DNA of 44,019 bases from Chloroflexota bacterium (GCA_011322445.1 DRMV01000049.1:1-44019); one strand, 5' to 3'. Positions 15,661 through 23,451 are shown, numbered from the stretch's first letter. Numbers and translations: made by a program. The notes: generated by a model from the sequence alone, not told the origin.

Positions 15661-17201
15661 AAGCCCTGGTGGCGGCGGGCGGCAGCGATGAAGGCCGCGA
15701 TCGTATCGGCGGGGATGGGACGGTTTTGGCTCAGCAGCAGGTAGCCGGGGGCCCAAAAATCGCCGCTGATGTTGAGTTCGGCCAGGCGGGGGTAGGTCGC
15801 GAAAATGCGGCGGGAGGTTTCCCTGCGCACGGTGCGCAGCACTTCGGCAGGGGAGGTTTCGGGCGGGGTTTGCGCTATCCACTGCAGGTGATCGGCGCGC
15901 ACAGCCAGATGCACCAACCGCCATCCCATCGCGGTAGCAATTTGCGGTAACCACTGACTCAGGTCACGCGCGAGGTCGCCGGCCAAGTGGTGCTGCGGAA
16001 AGCGGGGAATGAGCACGCAGGCATAGGCCACCGCAGCGTGAATGGGCAAAGCGGCTGGCAGGGTGGCTTCCGGCGGATCGGAAGGCTGCGGCTGCAAAGG
16101 CGACGAAGCAGCAGGGAGGGGGGCTTCAGCCACTTCCACCCCGGGCGTCACAGGGGCCACAGCATCCTGAGGAGCAGGCGGCGCAGCGGGCGGCGGCGGT
16201 GTTGGCGGCTCTGGCGGGGGCACCTCATCGAAGAGCGGCTCGTAGGCTTCGGGCGGCAAGTCGCCCCCCACCGCTTCAGCCGGGGCCGATTCGGCAGCCG
16301 GGACCACTGTGCTTTCCGCGGGCGGCGCAGCCACCAGAGGCTCATCAGGCAACGGCAGTGCATCTTCCGGCAGGGGGAGCGGTTCAAGGGGGCGCGCGGG
16401 CGGGGCTTCCGATGAAGCAGGGGTTTCGGTTTCTCCCGGCGGGCGGTCGCGGGTCAATGCCTCGGCCAGGTGCCCGGCCTGGGCACGGATGCGGCTAAAG
16501 GGCACGCGCACATCGAAAAGCATCGCCAAGACCAAATCGGCGGTCACGCCGGTGGCATAAAGCAGATAGTCTTGCTGCACCGCTTCCAGCCGCAAGAAGC
16601 GGACGAAATCCACCCCTTCCCCGGCCTCCCAATAATGGGCCGCGAGGCGGGCCAATTCTTCGGCCGCGGGCTGGGGCAGTTCACCCGCATAAGCCCATAA
16701 CTGCCCGTCGGTCGTCACCAGGGCGGCAGCCTGGGCCGCGGTTTCCAGGCTCAGGCGGGTGAGGTACTGCGCCGCCATCGCTACATCGCTCAGCCACGGC
16801 GGACGCGGCGGCAGCGCACGAGCAGGCGGCGCAGCGGGCAGGGGGGCGGCCTCGCCAAACCACCCTGCCACCGCAGCGAGGAAATCGGGCAGGTAGAACG
16901 GCTTGGGAAGGGTCAAATCGGGGGCCAGCGCCGCCAAAGCAGGGGGGACAGTCGCTTCAGGGGCCAACAGCACCACCCGCAGGTCAGCATTGCGCTGCCG
17001 GAAGGCATCTGCACACGCGAGCACCTGCTCGGGTGGTGCCACATCGCCATCCACCACCAGCAGGGCCGGGGCTTCCTCCGCGGGGGTTGCCTCTACCGGA
17101 ATCTCGCTCAGCACCGTCGCTTCCACACCTCGCGAGGCCAACGACTCCCGCAGGAGTTCGCCCAGCCCCGCTTGAGGCGTGAACACCACCGCACGCGTCA
17201 T
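15651..17201 (-). CDS. Receiver-like / Roadblock-LC7 / inactivated Y1 (IS200-type) transposase domain fusion
   Basis: A 516-residue protein starting at ATG 17201, which overlaps the stop of the small gene upstream (ATGA). Residues 1-117 look like a response-regulator receiver with Asp51 (LLVVDGD) and Lys100 (LTLPKPF), but without the first-strand acidic pair. Residues about 138-250 match the Roadblock/LC7 pattern (ETAAQAAALVTTDGQLWAYA, then YLLYATGVTADLVLAMLFD). Residues about 251-385 are a Pro/Ala/Glu linker. Residues 388-512 follow the IS200/IS605 TnpA fold order: YACVLIPRF, MGWRLVHLAVRADHLQW, TSPAEVLRTVRRETSRRIF, GDFWAPGYLL, DTIAAFIAAARRHQG. The HUH motif reads HLQ (438-440) and the catalytic Tyr position is Phe504, so this domain is probably not a nuclease. 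It may bind structured nucleic acid. The combination is new to me; function unknown. Confidence 0.72.
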   Translation of the reverse strand: MTRAVVFTPQAGLGELLRESLASRGVEATVLSEIPVEATPAEEAPALLVVDGDVAPPEQVLACADAFRQRNADLRVVLLAPEATVPPALAALAPDLTLPKPFYLPDFLAAVAGWFGEAAPLPAAPPARALPPRPPWLSDVAMAAQYLTRLSLETAAQAAALVTTDGQLWAYAGELPQPAAEELARLAAHYWEAGEGVDFVRFLRLEAVQQDYLLYATGVTADLVLAMLFDVRVPFSRIRAQAGHLAEALTRDRPPGETETPASSEAPPARPLEPLPLPEDALPLPDEPLVAAPPAESTVVPAAESAPAEAVGGDLPPEAYEPLFDEVPPPEPPTPPPPAAPPAPQDAVAPVTPGVEVAEAPLPAASSPLQPQPSDPPEATLPAALPIHAAVAYACVLIPRFPQHHLAGDLARDLSQWLPQIATAMGWRLVHLAVRADHLQWIAQTPPETSPAEVLRTVRRETSRRIFATYPRLAELNISGDFWAPGYLLLSQNRPIPADTIAAFIAAARRHQGLTP

Positions 17202-17377
17202 TTTAGCGCTTTCATCAGCGAAAGAAACTCTTTCCACTCTTCGGCAAAAAAGTGGACGGTCAGCGCGCCGAGTTCCAGATGATAGGTCACCTCGCCGTCC
17301 GGCTCTTCGGCCTTCCACACGAGGTAGTTCTTGGTCTCGGCCAGCACTTCGGTTTGAGGTTCGGGGAATTCACTCAT
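17198..17377 (-). CDS. Small conserved-looking protein upstream of the Roadblock/transposase-like fusion
   Basis: A 59-residue acidic protein that begins MSEFPEPQTEVLAETKNYLV and ends FLSLMKALK. It starts at ATG 17377 with GAGG seven bases upstream and stops with a TGA that overlaps the next ATG (17201) by 4 nt, a clear sign of translational coupling. The sequence suggests a small beta-rich fold (YLVWKAEEPDGEVTYHLELG, ALTVHFFAEEW) and no membrane segment. I do not recognise a family; it may be a partner of the downstream fusion protein. Confidence 0.72.
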   Translation of the reverse strand: MSEFPEPQTEVLAETKNYLVWKAEEPDGEVTYHLELGALTVHFFAEEWKEFLSLMKALK

Positions 17378-17407
17378 CGTAGCCTCACAGGAAAAAGATA
17401 ATCCGCA

Positions 17408-18688
17408 TCACGAGCGAGCGCGGCGCAAACGGCGATAAAGCCGCCGCAACCATCCCACCAGCCCGCCCGTCAGCGAGTAAGGGGGCACCGTGTGCCAATC
17501 AGCCCACGGGTCCTGGTCGAACATTTTACGCATAATGTAATGCCCAAACAAGCGCAAGGAAGCCAGCGTCGGGGCGGCAAAAAGCAGGCCCAACACGCCA
17601 AACAGTTTCGCGCCCACCAAAGCCGTGACCAGCACCGCAGCCGGATGCACCCCCAGCGCCTCGCCAAGAATGCGGGGCGTGACGAAATTGTCAATAATGT
17701 TATCGCCCACGAACATACCGCCCACCGTGACCAGCGCCATTTGCCACGGCTGCAAGCCCCACGCCGCGGAGGGCTGGAACAAAATCACCAGGGCGGTAAT
17801 GGTGTAAAGCACAAAGGGGCCAACATACGGCACGAAGCGCGCGATGGCCGCCAGCGAAGCCAGCACCAGGGTCATGGGGGCACCGACCACCGTCAACCAC
17901 ACCCACGCCCACACCATCGCAATCACTGCCACGGTCAACTGGCCGCGCAGGAAGGCATTCCAAATACGCCCGAGTTCTTTGCCCATGCGTTCCAGGTCGT
18001 GCTGATAACCCGGAATGCGGATGGTCACCAGGTTGGAAGACACCCGCCCCGATTCGGCCAGGAGGAAATACGAAGTCAGCCAGATGAAGGCCAGCCAACC
18101 CAACACCTGCAAGGTGGAAGCCGCCAGCCGGCTGACCAGCGTGCCCAATTGGCCGATGAGAGGCTGCACCGAGGTGAGCAGTTGCTGGTTGAGGGCATTG
18201 AAATCGTATTGGCGGAAATCGAGCACCCAGGGGCCGAAGGTGTAGGCATGGGTAGAAAGATATTGCAGCCAATGCGGCAGGTCGGTGAGCAGGAAATCTT
18301 GCACCACGCCATAAAGCCCTTCGGCCTGCTGCACCAGGGCAAACCCGCCCGCCGCCAGCAGCGCCAGCACCACCGCGGCCAGGAAAAGGTACACTACCGC
18401 CACCGCCGTGCGCCAGGAAACGCGCGTCCAGCGCGCGAGCATCGCCGCGAGGGGGTGCATCAGATAAGCCAGCATCAACGCCAGCACCAACGGGCCGATG
18501 AAATCGCGAAAGGCAATCAGCAAAGCCGCCAGGGCTGCAAACACACTCACCCCCACCACGATTTTGGTGGCAGGGCTCCACGGCGGCGAAGTGGGTGCGG
18601 GCGAAGGCTGCGTGGGCGCGGGCGAAGCAGCCGGCGCAGGCTCAGGTGCAGAGGGAGGCTGGGGGGCGGAGGAGTTCGCAGGGCTCAT
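17408..18688 (-). CDS. AI-2E family transporter (copy 2)
   Basis: A 426-residue polytopic membrane protein of the AI-2E/PerM family (PF01594 type). It has a disordered Pro/Ala/Ser head of about 40 residues, then paired N-terminal helices with GPLVLALMLAYLMHPLAAML, and a late PFVLYTITALVILF with GDNIIDNFVTPRILGEALGVHP. The latter motif (D-x-N-P-x-I-x-G type) is typical of the family. Known members export autoinducer-2 or act as sodium/proton antiporters; the substrate here is unknown. The start is ATG 18688, five nt after the upstream gene stop, rather than the longer frame that would overlap it. No Shine-Dalgarno sequence is visible, so coupling is likely. Confidence 0.88.
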   Translation of the reverse strand: MSPANSSAPQPPSAPEPAPAASPAPTQPSPAPTSPPWSPATKIVVGVSVFAALAALLIAFRDFIGPLVLALMLAYLMHPLAAMLARWTRVSWRTAVAVVYLFLAAVVLALLAAGGFALVQQAEGLYGVVQDFLLTDLPHWLQYLSTHAYTFGPWVLDFRQYDFNALNQQLLTSVQPLIGQLGTLVSRLAASTLQVLGWLAFIWLTSYFLLAESGRVSSNLVTIRIPGYQHDLERMGKELGRIWNAFLRGQLTVAVIAMVWAWVWLTVVGAPMTLVLASLAAIARFVPYVGPFVLYTITALVILFQPSAAWGLQPWQMALVTVGGMFVGDNIIDNFVTPRILGEALGVHPAAVLVTALVGAKLFGVLGLLFAAPTLASLRLFGHYIMRKMFDQDPWADWHTVPPYSLTGGLVGWLRRLYRRLRRARS

Positions 18689-18693
18689 GGCAT

Positions 18694-19911
18694 TCAACGG
18701 CGGCGCACGGGGCGGCGGTTTCGCCTCACGCGCCAGTTCAGGCGGCGCAAGACAGGCGTTTTCTGCCACCAGTGGGGGTCAGGTGCGGGCAACGGCTCGG
18801 AAACTTGCCCCGGGAAGGGATCGGCATCGATCAGATTGGCATAGACATACCGCCCCAACACCCGCAGCGAGGCGATGGTGGGGGCTGCCAAAGCAATGCC
18901 CAACACACCGCCGATGACCGCCCCCGCCACAATACCCAAAATGACCACCAACGGATGCAGCCGCACCCGCCGCCCGATGATGCGCGGAATGAGATAATTG
19001 GTATCTAACTGATCGAACAACACGTGCAACGCCGCAACCAGCAGCGCGAAAGCCCAATGGGGCATAGGCCACCATGTCGAACCAAAAAAGAAGGCTAACG
19101 TCGCCGCAATCGTCAGCCAGATGCCGTGCCCAATGCTGGGAAGGAACTCCAGCAGGCCCGCCAGCAAACCCATCGGCAACGCTCCCGGCAGGCCGATGAT
19201 CAGCGCGAGGGTCGTGATGATGACCGTAACCACCAATGCCAGGGTGACCTGCCCTCGAAAAAAGGCCGACCATACCGCACCAATTTCCTCACGCAGGCGA
19301 ATGTAATCGGCCAGGTAAGGCTGCGGCACCAGGCTTTCCATGTAAGCGCGCAACTGAGCGGCGTCTTTCACCAGGTAAAACGAAATCACCAGGATGAAGC
19401 CCGACCAGCCCAAAGTTGCCAGCACCCCCACGGCCACGTTCAACCCCTGCCCCAGCACCACCTGCGCCATGCTCTGCCAGGCGCCCTGCATCTGGGCAAT
19501 CAGGGTCGTGCCGTCAACCGTGTGACCAAAAAAGGAAAGCGGCCGATTGAGGGCTTGCGTCGCCAGCGTCACCAGCGCTTCCAGTTTTGCGTTGAGCGCG
19601 GTGGCCTGGGAAGCCAGCAAAGGCACACCCACGGCCAGCAGCGCCGCCACCACCCCCAACAACAGCAAATAAACCAGCGCCGTCGCCCACCCCCGCCCCA
19701 AGGGTGTGCGCTGCTCAAGCCAACGCACCAGCGGTGAGATGACATAGGCCAACACCACCGCCAGCACCAACGGCGGGATGACCTCGCTGAAGCGGAAAAG
19801 CAGATAAACGGCAAAGGCCAGCAACACCATGCTGACCGTCCATTTGGTATGCGCGCTCCAGCGCGGCCTGGAACGAGGTGTTGTCGATTGCCGATGTCCA
19901 AATGCGGGCAT
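18694..19911 (-). CDS. AI-2E family transporter (copy 1)
   Basis: A 405-residue paralogue of the next gene. It carries FSEVIPPLVLAVVLAYVISPLVRWLEQRTPLGRG near the N-terminus in shifted form, a large extracellular helical insertion (about residues 115-210) and the family motif QLDTNYLIPRIIGRRVRLHP, with eight or so membrane segments. It has a basic C-terminus (RVRRNRRPVRRR). It leads an apparent four-gene unit: two permeases, the 59-residue protein and the Roadblock/transposase-like fusion. A TGCTATAAT extended -10 lies about 75 nt upstream of the ATG. Confidence 0.88.
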   Translation of the reverse strand: MPAFGHRQSTTPRSRPRWSAHTKWTVSMVLLAFAVYLLFRFSEVIPPLVLAVVLAYVISPLVRWLEQRTPLGRGWATALVYLLLLGVVAALLAVGVPLLASQATALNAKLEALVTLATQALNRPLSFFGHTVDGTTLIAQMQGAWQSMAQVVLGQGLNVAVGVLATLGWSGFILVISFYLVKDAAQLRAYMESLVPQPYLADYIRLREEIGAVWSAFFRGQVTLALVVTVIITTLALIIGLPGALPMGLLAGLLEFLPSIGHGIWLTIAATLAFFFGSTWWPMPHWAFALLVAALHVLFDQLDTNYLIPRIIGRRVRLHPLVVILGIVAGAVIGGVLGIALAAPTIASLRVLGRYVYANLIDADPFPGQVSEPLPAPDPHWWQKTPVLRRLNWRVRRNRRPVRRR

Positions 19912-19986
19912 GAAACGACCTCTCTAAAATCAGCAGCCCAGCCGATACTCTACCCCTTGGGGCGTCACACCGTCTATGTTGCCTTC

Positions 19987-19995
19987 ATTATAGCA
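19987..19995 (-). promoter_or_regulatory. Extended -10 promoter for the AI-2E transporter unit
   Basis: On the minus strand TGCTATAAT (TATAAT at 19987-19992, TGC at 19993-19995), about 75 nt before the ATG at 19911. A -35 with good spacing is not evident. Confidence 0.55.
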
Positions 19996-20146
19996 TGAGT
20001 AAGCCCACCCACTCTGCAAGAAAAACCCCCGTTTTTCGCCGTCGCGCTCCCCCTCTCGCACCGCTGCTGCAGGAAGCCACGCCACGTGCGCGCGAAACAC
20101 GTGCCAGGCGTCGCCCCTTCATCACGCCTTCCTCATAAGCTGCGCT

Positions 20147-20719
20147 TCACCATTCGCAATTGCTGTTGCTTTCCCCATTGAAGCAGGCGTCATAACCGCT
20201 GCCGCCGTTCAGCGTATCGGTGCCGCTGCCGCCATCCAAAATATCGTCACCGCCCTCGCCATAGATGATGTCATTCCCATTGCCTCCCCGCAAATAAGCG
20301 CGCCAGGGAATTCGGAAGAAGAAGAGATTGATCCACTCGCCTTCATCGCCGGAGCCGCCCAAAATGACGTCGTTCCCATCGCCGCCGTCGACATAATCGC
20401 GTCCCGCGCCCGCCACAATGCAGTCATCGCCCCCACCGCCATAAATCGTATTATCGCTCGCGTTGCCCAAAATCAAGTCATTGCCCGCTGTACCGGTGCC
20501 GCTGCTCGAAACGATGAGCACGTCGGCAAAGGCAATGCCATAACATTCCAGCGGCGCCAGTTGGGAAGCGGAAAGCGGAATAAAACCATCAGCGGCATAC
20601 GTCGTCGGCACTGTGTTGGTCGCGGCATAGGAGCCCACCGCGCCCCACACGATGAGCAACAAAACCACCAAAGGAAGCAGTCGCCACAGGCGTTTACGCC
20701 GCAGGTGTCGCCTCATCAT
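20147..20719 (-). CDS. Exported RTX-type calcium-binding repeat protein, probable SipW-type substrate
   Basis: A 190-residue precursor. A basic N-terminus (MMRRHLRRKRLWRL) and hydrophobic stretch VVLLLIVWGAVGSYA are followed by ATNTVPTTYAADG, nearly the same as in the small protein at 22990-23382. The mature part holds GGxGxDxxx nonapeptide repeats (GTAGNDLILG, GGGGDDCIVAG, GGDGNDVILGG, GGNGNDIIYG, GEGGDDILDGG, GGSGTDTLNGG) that bind calcium and fold into a parallel beta roll. Starts at 20725, 20719 and 20716 are possible; 20719 has GGAGG six bases upstream. It overlaps the end of the signal peptidase fusion gene by 26 nt. Role inferred: a secreted surface or matrix protein processed by its neighbour. 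Confidence 0.82.
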   Translation of the reverse strand: MMRRHLRRKRLWRLLPLVVLLLIVWGAVGSYAATNTVPTTYAADGFIPLSASQLAPLECYGIAFADVLIVSSSGTGTAGNDLILGNASDNTIYGGGGDDCIVAGAGRDYVDGGDGNDVILGGSGDEGEWINLFFFRIPWRAYLRGGNGNDIIYGEGGDDILDGGSGTDTLNGGSGYDACFNGESNSNCEW

Positions 20720-22922
20720 CTTCATCCTCCACCGCGGGCGCCCCAGCAGTTGAAGAGGGTTGCTCAAGCCCTGTTGCCGAAGAAGCCTTGACCCAATTCA
20801 GGAAAACTTCCACCACGCGGGGGTCATACCATTCCCCCGCCTTCTGGCGGAGGAAACTCGCTGCCGCGCTTTCCGGCCAGGCAGCCCGGTGAGGGCGGTT
20901 GTGGCGCAAAGCGTCCCAGGCATCGACCACGGCCAGGATACGCGCGCCCAACGGAATTTGTTCGCCGCGCAGGCCATCGGGGTAGCCGGAGCCATCCCAA
21001 CGTTCGGTGCGGTGATAGGCAATGCGCAACGCGCCGGCCAGCGCCTCTACCGATTCAAAGCGCACGTTCAGCCGCAAAACATGCTCTCGCAAAATCCGCT
21101 TCTCTTCCTCGGTCAACGGCGCCGTTTTCTGCACAATCTCTGGGGGAATTTCTATCAAGCCCAAACCGTGCAACAAAGCGGCCAGCCGCAGGTCTCGCAA
21201 GGCAGGCTCAGAGAGACCCAACGCCTTTCCCAACGCGACGGCCAACCGCGCCACCCGCTGGGAATGCCCGGCATCGTGCACCACCTGGCTATCGACCGTC
21301 TGCGCCCACTCTTCCAACACGCTTTCGCACGCGCCGCCCACGGGGGCGGCCTTCCAGCGCAAAAAGCGCGGGCGAGGCAGCAGCGGCCGAGCATGCTGCG
21401 GCACACGCGCCTGCCCTTCAGCCCCATAATGATACACCACGTCAGGCGTCTTGAGCCAGAAGTGCACCTGCTCGCCTTCCCGCAAATGAAACACCGGCGC
21501 GCGGTGCAACGCCGCGAGCGAGGCCAAATCGGAAAGGCTCCCTACCTCGACGACCGGCAACGTGTGGTGCGGCAGCGCATCAAGGGGCACCGTCGTCACC
21601 CCGCCTATCAGGCGTATTTGGGCTACGGGGTCACCTTCCACCACCTGGTGCTCATAATACAACGCACCGCCCAGCAGCACTAACGCCAGCCCCCCTACCA
21701 CCACAGAGACCGTGCGCGCCAGCGGCACCGGCACGTGCGCGCCCAAAATCAACAAGGTGTTGACACGAGGCACGGTGTGCACAATCGCGTTCTGCCGCAC
21801 AATGTGTAAAGGGTCAGGCGCTTTCTCGCCCAGCGGCACACCGCCGGAGGTTTCCAGCACCAAGGCGTTGCCATTCCAACGAAAACGCAGCATCGGTTCA
21901 AAAGTTTCCTGGAACGCCTCACCGCCCACGGTGCCGTGGGTTTCAATGTGAGCCATCACGGCCAGCGTGTAAGTGCCACGGCGGCCTGTGATCTGCTCGA
22001 ATTCATCGATGAAGCGGCGCATGTCTTCCAGGTGCAGCGTGGCCTGAGCGGTAAACGTGCCGTTTTGGAAAGCCGTGGGCTCCGTGAGGGGAAGGGTGCG
22101 CTTCCACCCCGTGGCGTCGCTTACCCGCGCCAACAAGCGGTAAGTGCCTTCCAACTGAAAAGGCGCCGCAGCAGTGAAGCGATAAGTGCACCCCACCGTA
22201 ATCGTGCCCGTCAGTTGCGTAAAAATCGGTTCGCCGGGCTGCACCTGGGGCAGATCGTAAAGCCCTTCAGGGGCGCGCGCCGTGTACGAAAATGCCACCG
22301 TCTCAGTATAAGAAATCGGCTCCTGGGCTTGCACCACCTTGGGGCGGGTAAAAGCCACCACCCCCAACAACACCGCCAGCACCAGCAAAACGGCAAAGGC
22401 GATCATCCAATCGTAAAGGGTATCCCCTCGTGGCATCACAAAGTTTTCCTCTTCTTCATCCGGGCCCACCCGCAGCCAGTCGCCGAACAGCAACAGGCCG
22501 ATCAATACGACCAACGCTGTGATAACCCACGGCGAGCGCAAGTGCCTGAGCACTTTCCCCACCGCCGGGATGCGGGCAGCATAACGCGCGAGCACTTCGT
22601 CAGGGCGGGGGTGGTAAGGGTCTTCCCAGGCGTTGTTATCGCCCTTGAAGCGAAAGCGCCCTTCAGCATCATAGCCCACAATGCGGTGGAAGACAAAACC
22701 AATGCGCGGGTGGCGGTAAATGGCAATATCGCCGGGCTGGTAAAAGGGGGCGCGGCGCGCCAGCACCAGATCGCCGACGTGGAAATGCGGCTCCATGCTG
22801 GGGCCGGTCAGGATGACGTAGTACATCTCGCCCCCCAACCGCGCCGGGAAGAAAAACACCCCAAGGGCGATCAAAAAAGCGATCACCCCCGCCCACGCCA
22901 GCCAGCCCCGCTTACCCATCAT
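20694..22922 (-). CDS. SipW-type signal peptidase I fused to a DUF5305-like region and an HD-GYP-like domain
   Basis: A 742-residue membrane protein. Residues 8-125 are an S26 signal peptidase of the ER/SipW type: TGPSMEPHFHVGDLVLA (Ser42 nucleophile), FVFHRIVG (His79 in place of the bacterial Lys) and FKGDNNAWED (residues 92-101). Helices follow at about 131-147 and 172-191. Residues about 200-515 resemble DUF5305: an extracytoplasmic beta domain, a helix at about 401-423, and a cytoplasmic tail with LPVVEVGSLSDLASLA. Residues about 535-700 are an HD-GYP-like domain: His553, His614, His637 and GYP 646-648 are kept, but the HD pair is His585-Gly586. It presumably cleaves the exported proteins on either side. 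Two ATGs (22922, 22919) are possible; neither has a strong ribosome site. Confidence 0.82.
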   Translation of the reverse strand: MMGKRGWLAWAGVIAFLIALGVFFFPARLGGEMYYVILTGPSMEPHFHVGDLVLARRAPFYQPGDIAIYRHPRIGFVFHRIVGYDAEGRFRFKGDNNAWEDPYHPRPDEVLARYAARIPAVGKVLRHLRSPWVITALVVLIGLLLFGDWLRVGPDEEEENFVMPRGDTLYDWMIAFAVLLVLAVLLGVVAFTRPKVVQAQEPISYTETVAFSYTARAPEGLYDLPQVQPGEPIFTQLTGTITVGCTYRFTAAAPFQLEGTYRLLARVSDATGWKRTLPLTEPTAFQNGTFTAQATLHLEDMRRFIDEFEQITGRRGTYTLAVMAHIETHGTVGGEAFQETFEPMLRFRWNGNALVLETSGGVPLGEKAPDPLHIVRQNAIVHTVPRVNTLLILGAHVPVPLARTVSVVVGGLALVLLGGALYYEHQVVEGDPVAQIRLIGGVTTVPLDALPHHTLPVVEVGSLSDLASLAALHRAPVFHLREGEQVHFWLKTPDVVYHYGAEGQARVPQHARPLLPRPRFLRWKAAPVGGACESVLEEWAQTVDSQVVHDAGHSQRVARLAVALGKALGLSEPALRDLRLAALLHGLGLIEIPPEIVQKTAPLTEEEKRILREHVLRLNVRFESVEALAGALRIAYHRTERWDGSGYPDGLRGEQIPLGARILAVVDAWDALRHNRPHRAAWPESAAASFLRQKAGEWYDPRVVEVFLNWVKASSATGLEQPSSTAGAPAVEDEDDEATPAA

Positions 22923-22930
22923 TCAGTACC

Positions 22931-22961
22931 AAAAGGCGCGGCGGTGTGCCGCGCCTTTTTT
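22931..22961. terminator. Hairpin terminator or attenuator between the small exported protein and the signal peptidase fusion
   Basis: A perfect 12-bp inverted repeat (22931-22942 with 22948-22959), 5-nt loop, followed by T runs on both strands (six on plus, four on minus). In the minus direction it comes after the stop at 22990 and just before the peptidase start at 22922/22919, so it could reduce read-through from the substrate gene into the peptidase gene. Confidence 0.75.
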
Positions 22962-22989
22962 GTGTTTTTTCGGCCAGCCACCGCGTGGC

Positions 22990-23382
22990 TTACTGCGAAG
23001 CAATGACCCGCAGTTGGATAATATCCAGCACCTTACGGTCAGTCGCGCCGGTATAATCGCAGCTCACCGCCGTCCCGCCGGTCACGCTGCAAGTCACCCA
23101 TTCCCACGAGTCCACGGTGCCATCCTGATTGGAATCCATGCCCAGCGCCGCGTGGACCTCCGAAGCCGACTGATCCAGATCGAAACTCACGCTATCAATA
23201 ATCGAAGGATCCGAAGCGTTCAAAGTGTAGTGCACGTTGGAAACCGTATAGCCACTGACGTCCGCTTGACCATCCCCCGCGTAGCTCGTCGGCACTGTGT
23301 TCTGCGCGGCAAAACCATACGCCAACACAGCCAGCAACACCAACAGGGTCGTAAGCATCAACAAACGGGCTTTCTTCTGCAT
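22990..23382 (-). CDS. Small exported SipW-dependent-type protein
   Basis: A 130-residue precursor: basic start MQKKARLLM, hydrophobic segment LLVLLAVLAYGFAA, then QNTVPTSYAGDG. The mature part begins VSGYTVSNVHYTLN, continues with alternating strands, and contains DSNQDGTVDSWEWVTC, an EF-hand-like calcium loop, plus two cysteines (Cys99 and Cys110 by approximate count) that could form a disulfide. The pattern matches small SipW-dependent exported proteins. ATG 23382 is preceded by GGAGG at 6 bases. A TATAAT lies about 64 nt upstream. It is the first gene of the peptidase locus. Confidence 0.82.
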   Translation of the reverse strand: MQKKARLLMLTTLLVLLAVLAYGFAAQNTVPTSYAGDGQADVSGYTVSNVHYTLNASDPSIIDSVSFDLDQSASEVHAALGMDSNQDGTVDSWEWVTCSVTGGTAVSCDYTGATDRKVLDIIQLRVIASQ

Positions 23383-23445
23383 TGACCACCTCCAAATAGA
23401 TCAACAAATGCAAACAGCGAAGAAAAGGCAATTTTGCGTGGCGTG

Positions 23446-23451
23446 ATTATA
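23446..23451 (-). promoter_or_regulatory. -10 element for the small exported protein / peptidase locus
   Basis: A perfect TATAAT on the minus strand, giving a predicted 5' leader of about 57 nt to the ATG at 23382. The -35 region is poor by consensus, so an activator or an alternative sigma factor is possible. Confidence 0.45.

Noticed and set aside
14129-15691. 520-residue open frame on the plus strand
   Set aside because: Antisense to polA, which has all catalytic motifs; composition is Gly/Val/His-rich without recognisable features.
15651-17201. Active IS200-type insertion sequence
   Set aside because: HUH and catalytic Tyr are lost, the domain is fused to signalling domains, and no hairpin ends, TnpB or omega-RNA are visible next to it.
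20021-20037. Terminator downstream of the RTX gene
   Set aside because: The AAAAAC-CCCC-GTTTTT inverted repeat is almost all A-T pairs with one C-G pair; too weak to call.
20081-20116. Regulatory palindrome with two CACGTG boxes
   Set aside because: CACGTG copies are only in partial hairpin context, downstream of a gene end and with no known binding family here; chance occurrence in GC-rich DNA is likely.
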